From NCBI GenBank assembly GCA_012797825.1, contig JAAZOI010000203.1, positions 1-5,867 of the forward strand: 5,867 nucleotides of DNA. Reading direction: 5' to 3'. How positions within the stretch are numbered: position 1 is the first letter of the stretch; every line of letters starts with the position of its first letter. Position numbers and translations under genes: made by a program. Shown piece after piece: positions 1 to 5,867 of the stretch. The notes beneath the pieces were generated by a model. The model did not search any database. It worked only from the letters and a program-made list of their open reading frames with translations, and was not told where the DNA came from. The stretch is from Eubacteriaceae bacterium (GTDB lineage Bacteria; Bacillota; Clostridia; Eubacteriales; UBA1433).

Positions 1-705
1 CATGTGCCAACAACAGTGCTTGCGCAGGTGGACGCAAGCATAGGCGGAAAAACGGCCGTAAACACTGGCGCGGGTAAAAACATGATAGGCACAATTTATC
101 ATCCGAATTTCGTGCTTTGCGATACTTCGATGCTGCAAACATTATCAGGTGAAGCTTATTACGAAGGTTTTGCCGAAATTATAAAATACGCCCTTATATG
201 TGATAAGGAGCTGTTTGAATATCTTGAAAATACTGATATTTTTCAAATTAGAAATAATATTGCAACAGTAATAACCAAATGCGTAAAACATAAAGCGGAT
301 ATTGTCGCATATGATGAAGCTGATAATAACGAGCGGTTAAAGCTGAACTTCGGGCACACCATAGCCCACGCTATTGAGAAATATTACGGCTATAAAATAT
401 ATTCGCATCCGCGCGCAGTGGGCATAGGTTTGTATTCAACTGTCTTAATTTGTGAAAACGAAGGCATATGCAAACAAGGAACAGCACAAAGGATAAAGAC
501 CTTGCTTAAGAAATTCTCGCTTGAATATAAAATGCCGCAGATTGCGTCAGAAGATTTTTATACAATAATAGCTAACGATAAAAAGTTTTCATCAGGCGGA
601 CTGAAAGAAACAGTAATTACAGATATAGGGCAAAGCAAAATAATATTACTTGACGATAGTAAAATAAAAAACATCGCAGAAAAATATTTAAAGGAACTTA
701 AATGA
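1..705 (+). CDS. aroB: 3-dehydroquinate synthase, C-terminal two thirds (5' partial)
   Basis: Converts DAHP to 3-dehydroquinate, step 2 of the cytoplasmic shikimate pathway, using NAD+ and a divalent metal. The frame is already open at base 1 and reads into the family motif PTTVLAQVDASIGGKTAVN, so the GTG at 4 is an internal Val and not a start. About 234 of the usual ~350 residues are visible, and most of the N-terminal NAD-binding part is missing. Conserved elements are GGKTAVN (Lys at visible codon 17), GFAEIIKYA (metal ligand Glu, codon 59), NFGHTIAHAIE (ligand His, codon 119) and SHPRAV (ligand His, codon 136). The last replaces the usual HGEAV, so the His stays but Gly-Glu becomes Pro-Arg. 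The TGA stop overlaps the aroA ATG by four bases (ATGA), suggesting coupling. Family assignment is secure; activity is inferred. Confidence 0.95.
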   Translation, partial: HVPTTVLAQVDASIGGKTAVNTGAGKNMIGTIYHPNFVLCDTSMLQTLSGEAYYEGFAEIIKYALICDKELFEYLENTDIFQIRNNIATVITKCVKHKADIVAYDEADNNERLKLNFGHTIAHAIEKYYGYKIYSHPRAVGIGLYSTVLICENEGICKQGTAQRIKTLLKKFSLEYKMPQIASEDFYTIIANDKKFSSGGLKETVITDIGQSKIILLDDSKIKNIAEKYLKELK

Positions 706-2006
706 GAGTAATTGAAGTAAAACCCGTTAAGCTTAAAGGCACAATTAAAATACCGCCGTCTAAAAGCTACGCTCACAGAGCTGTTATATGCGCGTCATTA
801 TCTAACGGAATATCAACAATTAGCAACGTCATGCTTTCCGATGATGTGATGGCTACAATAAAAGCAATGGAATCTCTGGGCGCGAACATTAATTACATAT
901 CGGAAGATGTGCCGGATTTTTTTACTCTCGTAATTAAGGGAAGTTATCCTTTAAAAGTAAAAAACAACATAATAAACTGCCGCCAAAGCGCAAGCACACT
1001 TCGTTTTACTATTCCGCTCGCGCTTACGACCAATGAAAAAATAACGTTTACCGCCAACGGAAGATTAATAGAACGTCCGCTTGACGATTATTATAAAATA
1101 TTTGACAGTAAAAAAATACTGTACCAAAACAATAACGGGCTGCTGCCTTTAATTGTTGAGGGAATGCTTAAAAGCGGAGTGTACAGAGCCGATACGCACA
1201 TAACGTCCCAGACTATATCGGCGCTTTTAATGACTCTTCCGCTGCTTGAAGGGAATTCAAAAATAAAAACGCAGGGTCCGCTTTCAAGCAAAGATTACAT
1301 AAGCATGACAATGGACATAATGAGTAAAGCGGGAGTGGCCGTAAGATTTGATAACAACACCAGAGAATTTTTAATAAGAGGCGACCAAAAATATAATCCG
1401 TTAGAGTACACGGTGGAAGCAGACTTTTCCTCAGCGTCTTTCTGGCTTTGCGTAGGCGCGATGGGCTGCGACGTAGTATGCAACGGGCTTGATCTTCATT
1501 CAAAACAGGCGGACAAGGCTCTTTTGGCTTATTTATCCGCCGCTGGCGCCAAAATTATGAAAAACAGTGAAGGCATAGTAATACGCGCAGACGGAGGGCT
1601 TGCTCCGTTTAAGATAAATATTGACGCAACGCCTGATTTGCTTCCCGCCGCAGCGGTGCTTGCGTGCAGCATAAAAGGGCTTTCGCAGATAACAGGGTTA
1701 AGGCGTCTTAAGTTTAAGGAATCGGACAGGATAAAAACTACAATAAGTATGATAAACGGTCTAGGCGGAGACATAGTGGAAATATCCGACGGGCTTATTA
1801 TAAGAGGAACAGGAAGCCTTGAAGGCGGCATGGTGCATACCGCTAACGACCACAGGATAGCGATGGCCGCCGCGACAGCATCTGTTATTAGCAAAAAAAG
1901 CGTTATTATCTCTTACGCTGACTGCGTGGGAAAATCGTATCCGCAGTTTTGGGACGATTTAAGAAGAGCCGGAGGAAAAATTGAAGAGTACTACATGGGC
2001 AGGTGA
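702..2006 (+). CDS. aroA: 3-phosphoshikimate 1-carboxyvinyltransferase (EPSP synthase)
   Basis: Transfers enolpyruvyl from PEP to shikimate-3-phosphate, step 6 of the pathway, and is the target of glyphosate. At 434 residues it is full length. The ATG at 702 follows AAGGA at 691-695 by six bases and overlaps the aroB stop. Visible active-site residues, which track E. coli numbering closely, are Lys21/Ser22/Arg26 in PSKSYAHRA, Arg101 in STLRF, Arg125 in ERPLDD, Asp312 in ATPDLLP, Glu340 and Arg343 in KFKESDR, Asp383-His384-Arg385 in NDHRIAMA and Lys411 in VGKSYP. The PEP/glyphosate loop reads CRQSASTLRF where Clostridia-type enzymes usually have CGESGSTLRF. Ala97 therefore stands where E. coli has Gly96. 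The 3' end overlaps the next gene's proposed TTG start by 26 bases. Assignment is secure; lower glyphosate sensitivity is only inferred. Confidence 0.96.
   Translation: MRVIEVKPVKLKGTIKIPPSKSYAHRAVICASLSNGISTISNVMLSDDVMATIKAMESLGANINYISEDVPDFFTLVIKGSYPLKVKNNIINCRQSASTLRFTIPLALTTNEKITFTANGRLIERPLDDYYKIFDSKKILYQNNNGLLPLIVEGMLKSGVYRADTHITSQTISALLMTLPLLEGNSKIKTQGPLSSKDYISMTMDIMSKAGVAVRFDNNTREFLIRGDQKYNPLEYTVEADFSSASFWLCVGAMGCDVVCNGLDLHSKQADKALLAYLSAAGAKIMKNSEGIVIRADGGLAPFKINIDATPDLLPAAAVLACSIKGLSQITGLRRLKFKESDRIKTTISMINGLGGDIVEISDGLIIRGTGSLEGGMVHTANDHRIAMAAATASVISKKSVIISYADCVGKSYPQFWDDLRRAGGKIEEYYMGR
1971..1975 (+). promoter_or_regulatory. Shine-Dalgarno GGAGG that sets the TTG start of the chorismate synthase fusion
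   Basis: GGAGG lies inside the last codons of aroA, five bases before TTG at 1981. That frame has a stop at 1960-1962, so the start must lie downstream of it. Reading from TTG gives a normal-looking chorismate synthase N-terminus (KSTTWAGDALRIEVFGASH). No ATG in this frame lies early enough to include the GxSH motif. This site is the best evidence that the gene begins upstream of the TAG rather than at ATG 2116, which has no comparable site before it. Confidence 0.75.
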
Positions 2007-4113
2007 CGCCCTTAGAATCGAAGTGTTCGGCGCAAGCCACGATAAAAACGTGGGCTGCACGCTATACGGAATGCGTAAAGGCGTAAAAATTGACTAGAAC
2101 TTAATTGACGATATTATGAAAAAACGCTCGCCGAAAAGCGCGCTTGGCAGCGGCAGAGCCGAAGACGACGAATACGAAATAACAAAAGGCGTACTAGACG
2201 GGTACACAACGGGCGGAGAAATTGAGATAACAATAAAAAACAAAGACGTAAGAAAATCTGATTATGAGAATATTAAACATATTCCGCGCCCTTCGCACGC
2301 CGATTATGCATCGTATGTTAAATACGGAGTAATCCCCTCGGGTGGAGGGATGTTTTCTGCGCGTATGACCGCCCCCGTAACCGTTGCGGGCGTGATATGC
2401 GAAGCATACCTTAAAAGCCTTGGAATAACTGTAGGCGCAAGGCTTAAAACAGCGGGGGATATACGCGATGATGAGATAAACTACGCCGATGTTAATAAGG
2501 ATTTGCTTGATAAGCTTAACAGTATGACTATTCCGATGATAAATTCAAAGTCGGCTGATAAAATACCCGCATTTATAGAAAAACTTCGCAAAGATAAAGA
2601 TTCCTCAGGCGGGGCTGTGCAATGCTTTGTAGCAGGAATGCACGCAGGGCTGGCAGACGGACTGTTTGGGAGTATTGAAGCGAAAATAAGCGAGCTTATA
2701 TATTCAATACCCGCCGTAAAAGCGGTGTCATTCGGTTTGGGACAAGATTTTGAAAAGTCATACGCAAATGAAGTTAACGATGAGTTTTATTATGATGAAA
2801 ATAAAAAAGTTAAAACATATACAAACAACACAGGGGGAATACTCGGAGGAATATCATCGGGTATGCCGATTGTAATTAACGTTGTCTTTAAACCTGCGCC
2901 TTCAATAGAAAGACCACAGAGAACAGTGGACTTGAAAACGGGCGAAAATACGGAAATTACCGTTAACGGAAGACACGACGTGCTTATAGCTTTAAGAGGG
3001 CTGCAGGCGGTGCGCGCTTATGTGTGCATCGCTATTGCCGATATGATGCTTAGTTGTAAAAAAGATAAGACTGATGTAGAAAATCTAAGATATGAGATAG
3101 ACTTGCTTGACGCGCAGCTTGCGGAGCTGTTCAATAAAAGGCTTAACACCGCCGCTAAAATAGGCGAGATAAAAAAGCTCAGAGGGCTGGAAACGGTAGA
3201 TAAAAGCAGAGAATATCAAGTAATAAATAACGCGCTTTTTTATGCTGATGAAGACAACAAGCCTTTCGTTAAAGAATATATAAAACACATTATTTCTCTT
3301 TCCACAAAAAAACAAAAGCCTGAATTTAAAAGGCTTTGCCTTATCGGAAAAAACATAGATTACTCGCTCTCTCCGTTAATTCACGGCATAATGCTTGACT
3401 GCAAAAAAATATCAGGCGCATACACTTTGTGCGATATGGAAAATTTCGAACTTGACAGGTTTTTTGAGGATTTTGCTTATGACGGAGCGAATGTGACAAT
3501 ACCTTATAAAACAGATGTTATGAAATATTGCGATCGTATTAGTGATGAGGCAAGAGCTATAGGCGCGGTAAATACTATAGTTAAAAAAGACGGGCTATTG
3601 CATGGCTATAATACGGATGCGTACGGGTTTGAAAAATTGCTTGATATAAATAAAATTGATGTTTCGGGCAAAACCGCCGTTATACTCGGCTCGGGCGGCG
3701 CGCAAAACGCAGTGAGATACGCTCTTATAAAAGCGGGAGCAAATGTAATCACTGCAAGCAGAAACAATAAAGGAGACGGTATTATCAGCTACATTGAGCT
3801 TAAAAACATTGAAAAAATAAACTGCTTAATAAACGCGACTCCTTTAGGCAGCGGAAAGCTTAAGGATTTCTGTCCCGCGGATGATGATACTATATGCAAA
3901 AGCGATGTGATAATCGATTTAAACTACAGTCCGTATTACAGCGTACTTTTAAAAAAAGGACTTGATAAAGGCAAGAAATGCGTAAACGGAATTGATATGC
4001 TAATTTATCAGGCGATTTTAGCGGAACGCATATTTTTGGGAATAAACGCAGAGGATTTATACGAAAAAATAAAGACTGAAATAACAAAATCTATAAACAG
4101 GGAAAGCATATGA
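1981..4113 (+). CDS. aroC-aroE: Chorismate synthase - chorismate mutase - shikimate dehydrogenase fusion, interrupted by an in-frame TAG
   Basis: Read through the TAG, this gene encodes about 710 residues: chorismate synthase ~1-358, AroQ-class chorismate mutase ~365-447 and shikimate dehydrogenase ~450-710. Chorismate synthase uses reduced FMN to convert EPSP to chorismate. Support for it includes GASH (His20), RPSHADY (His106), SGGGMFSAR (120-128), NNTGGILGGISSG, KPAPSI (304-309) and GRHD (330-333). His20 and His106 match the two invariant histidines studied in the Neurospora enzyme. Several usual residues differ: GESHG is GASHD, the GS before the ND motif is AN, KPTPSI is KPAPSI, and GRHDP is GRHDV. 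Codon 39 (2095-2097) is TAG. The uninterrupted part from ATG 2116 encodes 665 residues but lacks His20 and has no good ribosome binding site. The gene ends in an ATGA overlap with aroQ. Domain identities are secure; whether full-length protein is made is uncertain. Confidence 0.88.
2095..2097 (+). other. In-frame amber codon (TAG) within the chorismate synthase N-terminus
   Basis: The codons around it read GVKID-TAG-NLIDDIMKKRSP, which aligns without a gap to chorismate synthase such as E. coli GIPLTEADL. The codon falls in a surface-variable position, often Glu, so a single base change from GAG, CAG, AAG or TTG would explain it. There is no frameshift: the same frame continues to 4110. It is the only in-frame TAG among roughly 1870 sense codons in the window. 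The complete or 3'-complete genes stop with TGA (three) or TAA (one). General reassignment of TAG is therefore unlikely. Confidence 0.95.
3073..3321 (+). other. AroQ-class chorismate mutase domain inside the fusion
   Basis: This segment rearranges chorismate to prephenate, the first step towards phenylalanine and tyrosine. It covers residues ~365-447 of the read-through protein and is predicted all-helical. Spacing against the E. coli P-protein mutase is exact over the first five catalytic positions: Arg370 (R11), Arg387 (R28), Lys398 (K39), Asp407 (D48) and Arg410-Glu411 (R51-E52). Ser441 and Gln445 have the right spacing for S84 and Q88. No catalytic position appears lost. It follows the chorismate synthase domain directly, so product could pass locally between the two, but channelling is conjecture. 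Confidence 0.9.
3328..4113 (+). other. aroE: Shikimate dehydrogenase (AroE) domain, C-terminal part of the fusion
   Basis: Reduces 3-dehydroshikimate to shikimate with NADPH, step 4 of the pathway. About 261 residues (~450-710) form a complete AroE-sized unit. The substrate side has SLSP (Ser462, Ser464), NVTIPYK with catalytic Lys510, AVNTI with Asn531 and GYNTDAYG with catalytic Asp546. The Rossmann part has GSGGAQNA (570-577), then ASRNNK near residue 593 where NADP-specific enzymes usually have NRT. INATPLG, DLNYSPYYSVLL and GIDMLIYQA (Gln677) complete the set. It would be lost if translation stopped at the TAG without readthrough or reinitiation, so there should be selection to keep this end translated. 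A separate aroE elsewhere would relax that selection. Confidence 0.93.
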
Positions 4114-4544
4114 AAAAACTGCTTGTATTAAACGGACCAAATATAAATATGACTGGTATAAGAGAAAAAGACATTTACGGAAGCGCAAGCTATACAGAGC
4201 TTGTAAGCATGATTAAAAAATGGTGCAGTGAAGCGGGATTTAAAGCGGATGTGCACCAGAGCAATTATGAAGGAAAGCTTATTGACATTATCCAGAAAAG
4301 CGAGAGAAAAGGCTATAGCGGTATTATCATAAACCCGGGCGCGTACAGCCATTACAGCATTGCTATTCTGGACGCGCTGCTGTGCGTAAGCATACCCAAA
4401 ATTGAAGTGCATATAAGCGACGTTGCAAACCGAGAAGACTTTCGCAAAAACCTTATAACGGCCAAAGCTTGCAACAGCGTTATTTCAGGTAAAGGCTATG
4501 AGGGCTACAGGCTTGCAATTAATGAGATTTCAAAGTTATTATAA
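4110..4544 (+). CDS. aroQ: Type II 3-dehydroquinate dehydratase
   Basis: Dehydrates 3-dehydroquinate to 3-dehydroshikimate, step 3 of the pathway. The type II enzyme is a cytoplasmic dodecamer and does not use the Schiff base of type I AroD. The 144-residue length is normal. Visible motifs are VLNGPNINM, GIREKDIYGS (lid Arg18 and catalytic Tyr23), QSNYEGKLID, INPGAYSH (Asn75), IEVHISD (catalytic His101) and REDFR (Arg112). These agree closely with the M. tuberculosis enzyme. The ATG at 4110 shares ATGA with the stop of the fusion gene and follows AGGGA (4099-4103) by six bases, so coupling is likely. It appears to be the last gene of the operon: an AT-rich gap of 279 bases follows. No oddities were seen. 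Confidence 0.97.
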   Translation: MKKLLVLNGPNINMTGIREKDIYGSASYTELVSMIKKWCSEAGFKADVHQSNYEGKLIDIIQKSERKGYSGIIINPGAYSHYSIAILDALLCVSIPKIEVHISDVANREDFRKNLITAKACNSVISGKGYEGYRLAINEISKLL

Positions 4545-4547
4545 ATA

Positions 4548-4577
4548 ATCAGCATTAGTCTGCATCTGATCTTTTTC
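4548..4577 (+). terminator. Weak candidate terminator after aroQ
   Basis: ATCAG (4548-4552) can pair with CTGAT (4566-4570) around a 13-base loop, followed by CTTTTTC. The stem is only five base pairs and the loop is large, so this is a poor intrinsic terminator. It is the only stem followed by a T-run that I found directly behind the aro genes. Confidence 0.25.
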
Positions 4578-4607
4578 GTTTGAATCTATAGTCTTATTTA
4601 TTCATTT

Positions 4608-4619
4608 TTATTGTGTTAA
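4608..4619 (+). repeat. Direct repeat copy 1, TTATTGTGTTAA
   Basis: Exact 12-base match to 4764-4775. The two copies lie towards opposite ends of the aroQ-helicase gap. The inner GTGTTAA also occurs inverted as TTAACAC at 4719-4725. It could be a binding site or a chance match in AT-rich DNA. Confidence 0.4.
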
Positions 4620-4718
4620 AGTTATTTAATTTGCGTTTATCATATAAGAGACAAAGAGATATAAAAAAAGTAACTATAACACTTATCATTAATCACTTCT
4701 TTAACTATATTACAAATT

Positions 4719-4747
4719 TTAACACTTATATATCAGATAAATATTAA
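4719..4747 (+). promoter_or_regulatory. Candidate sigma-70/sigma-A promoter for the helicase gene
   Basis: TTAACA (4719-4724, five of six matches to TTGACA) is 17 bases before TATTAA (4742-4747, four of six matches to TATAAT). Transcription would start near 4754 and give a leader of about 70 bases. A perfect TATAAT at 4776-4781 has no acceptable -35 box. In DNA this AT-rich such matches arise by chance, so support is weak. Confidence 0.25.
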
Positions 4748-4763
4748 ATTACATAGCAGTTGA

Positions 4764-4775
4764 TTATTGTGTTAA
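4764..4775 (+). repeat. Direct repeat copy 2, TTATTGTGTTAA
   Basis: Second exact copy of the 12-base repeat at 4608-4619. It ends directly before the TATAAT-like hexamer at 4776-4781, about 50 bases before the helicase start. If that hexamer were a real -10 element, a protein bound here would cover the promoter, but this is speculative. Confidence 0.4.
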
Positions 4776-4823
4776 TATAATAAATGAAAAAGCAAATTAA
4801 GTACGGTAGATAAATCAGGTATT

Positions 4824-5867
4824 ATGATTAGACACAGCATCTCAGTAAGAAATTTAATAGAGTTTGTTTATTCGGCAGGCGATATCGATAACCGATACAC
4901 AAGTGTTCTTCGCGCAAAAGACGGCATTGTCGCGCACCAATATGTGCAGAAAGGCTACGGCGCAGGCGCGAAAGCGGAAGTCAGCGTATCATATACGGAT
5001 GTGTTTGATGATGTTGAGCTGATACTTTCAGGCAGAATTGACGGACTTTTTATCGATACAGATAACAAAGTAACTATAGACGAGATAAAAAGTACCTCTA
5101 AAGATATTATCGAGCTTGAAGCGCCTGCGGATATTCACCTGCTTCAGGTGAAATTTTACGCGTTTATGTATGCGTATGAAAATAGCGTTGAACAGATAAG
5201 CGTAATGATTACTTATATAAACCCTCTTGATAAAACTACTAAAATCTTTAATTTCACATATGACATTCCGAAGCTTCAAAAAGAAGTTATCGATGTTATT
5301 TTACTCTACCTTGACTATCTCAGAAAAATCAACTTTATAAAACAAAACAAGGATGAAAGCATCAATAATCTTAGCTTTCCGTTTACGTTTCGAAAAGGTC
5401 AGAGAAACATAGTAAAAAATGTTTACAAGACGCTTACGGAAAATAAAAACCTGTTTCTGCACGCTCCCACGGGCAGCGGAAAAACTCTTTCGGTGTTGTT
5501 TCCGAGCCTAAAATATATTGCAGGCAAAGACGTCAAGATATTTTATTTATCAAGCAAAGGCACGCAGAAAAACGCCGCCGCAGAAGCCGTTAGCATTCTT
5601 GCAAACAACGGACTTTGCGTAAAGACGGTTATTATCGACGCTAAAGAAAAAGTTTGCCCGAATGATAAAGTCAGCTGCAACCCCGAAGATTGCGAATATG
5701 CGCGCGGCTATTACGATAAAATAAAAGAAATAATTTATAAGCTGCTTCAAAGTAACGATATGATTACAAGAGAGGTGCTGGCGGCTTACGCCGAGGAGCA
5801 TAAAGTATGCCCGTTTGAGCTGAGCCTTGATATCAGCTTATTCTGCGACATTATCATATGCGATTAC
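4824..5867 (+). CDS. PD-(D/E)XK nuclease - XPD/DinG-like iron-sulfur DNA helicase, N-terminal half (3' partial)
   Basis: The first 348 residues are visible; relatives are usually 750-800, so about half is missing. The N-terminus resembles a RecB/Cas4-like nuclease: His38, Asp73 in SGRIDG, Glu87 and Lys89 in DEIKST, and Gln108-x3-Tyr112 in QVKFY. The helicase part starts near FRKGQ (Arg190-Gln193), with Walker A at HAPTGSGKT (213-221, Lys220). Four cysteines (278, 285, 290, 329) fit the [4Fe-4S] cluster of XPD/DinG helicases. The window stops before the DEAH box. Family members are predicted 5'-3' DNA helicases in repair or replication, but this fused type is poorly characterised and its role is inferred. 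ATG 4824 gives the usual start (SISVRNLIEF), with a stop 36 bases upstream in frame. The Shine-Dalgarno is weak (AGGT at 4817-4820, only three bases from the ATG), suggesting low expression. It has its own spacer and is probably not part of the aro operon. Confidence 0.85.
   Translation, partial: MIRHSISVRNLIEFVYSAGDIDNRYTSVLRAKDGIVAHQYVQKGYGAGAKAEVSVSYTDVFDDVELILSGRIDGLFIDTDNKVTIDEIKSTSKDIIELEAPADIHLLQVKFYAFMYAYENSVEQISVMITYINPLDKTTKIFNFTYDIPKLQKEVIDVILLYLDYLRKINFIKQNKDESINNLSFPFTFRKGQRNIVKNVYKTLTENKNLFLHAPTGSGKTLSVLFPSLKYIAGKDVKIFYLSSKGTQKNAAAEAVSILANNGLCVKTVIIDAKEKVCPNDKVSCNPEDCEYARGYYDKIKEIIYKLLQSNDMITREVLAAYAEEHKVCPFELSLDISLFCDIIICDY

Noticed and set aside
4..6. GTG at 4 as the aroB start codon
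   Set aside because: The frame is open to the window edge and the sequence is in the middle of the AroB family alignment.
2095..2097. TAG reassigned to glutamine or pyrrolysine across the genome
   Set aside because: Only one in-frame TAG occurs in about 1870 codons while CAA and CAG are used freely, and chorismate synthase is not a known pyrrolysine protein. It remains formally possible only at this site.
2116..4113. ATG 2116 as the genuine start of the fusion gene
   Set aside because: It would remove the first 45 codons, which encode recognisable chorismate synthase including GASH, and no Shine-Dalgarno precedes it. It could serve only as a reinitiation site.
4784..4813. Nine-codon frame (MKKQIKYGR) upstream of the helicase, as a possible leader peptide
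   Set aside because: No Shine-Dalgarno, no attenuator-like stem loops beside it, and no enrichment in regulatory codons; expected by chance in AT-rich DNA.
4545..4823. T-box, riboswitch or small RNA in the gap
   Set aside because: No T-box consensus, no long stable stems and almost no G/C-rich helices were visible by eye. A covariance-model search would be decisive.
558..5801. Minus-strand open frames of 62-121 codons overlying aroB, aroA, the fusion gene, aroQ and the helicase
   Set aside because: They are opposite-strand shadows of well-supported genes, have no family motifs that I recognise, and lack good start contexts.

Overview
The window carries most of an aromatic amino acid (shikimate/chorismate) operon from what looks like a low-GC, Clostridia-like Firmicute, followed by an AT-rich gap and the first half of a nuclease-helicase gene. 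The lineage is inferred from A/T-rich codon choice, purine-rich Shine-Dalgarno sites, Clostridia-like EPSP synthase and chorismate synthase motifs, and the helicase family. It is not proven, and an uncultured gut or sediment bacterium is plausible.

Region 1-4544, plus strand, is one tightly coupled gene set: aroB (3-dehydroquinate synthase, 5' end outside the window), aroA (EPSP synthase), a long gene joining chorismate synthase, AroQ-class chorismate mutase and shikimate dehydrogenase, and aroQ (type II 3-dehydroquinate dehydratase). Neighbours overlap by 4, 26 and 4 bases, so translational coupling is likely. Together they supply shikimate pathway steps 2, 3, 4, 6 and 7, plus the branch step from chorismate to prephenate. 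DAHP synthase (step 1) and shikimate kinase (step 5) are not in the window.

The most unusual object is the fusion gene at 1981-4113. Its frame opens at a TTG with a strong Shine-Dalgarno inside the end of aroA. It would encode about 710 residues, but an in-frame TAG at codon 39 (2095-2097) interrupts it. Sequence on both sides of the TAG is clearly chorismate synthase, so the stop is a recent mutation, a sequence error or a readthrough/recoding site rather than a real gene boundary. The chorismate synthase part also departs from several nearly invariant motifs, while the mutase and dehydrogenase parts keep all the catalytic residues I could place. A second oddity is Ala97 in the EPSP synthase, at the position where Gly-to-Ala is known to lower glyphosate sensitivity.

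Region 4545-4823 is a strongly AT-rich spacer with a weak possible terminator, a 12-base direct repeat and a weak promoter candidate. From 4824 to the window end runs the N-terminal half of a PD-(D/E)XK nuclease fused to an XPD/DinG-like iron-sulfur DNA helicase, a DNA-processing gene with no evident link to the aro operon. I found no tRNA, rRNA, CRISPR array, insertion sequence or convincing riboswitch.
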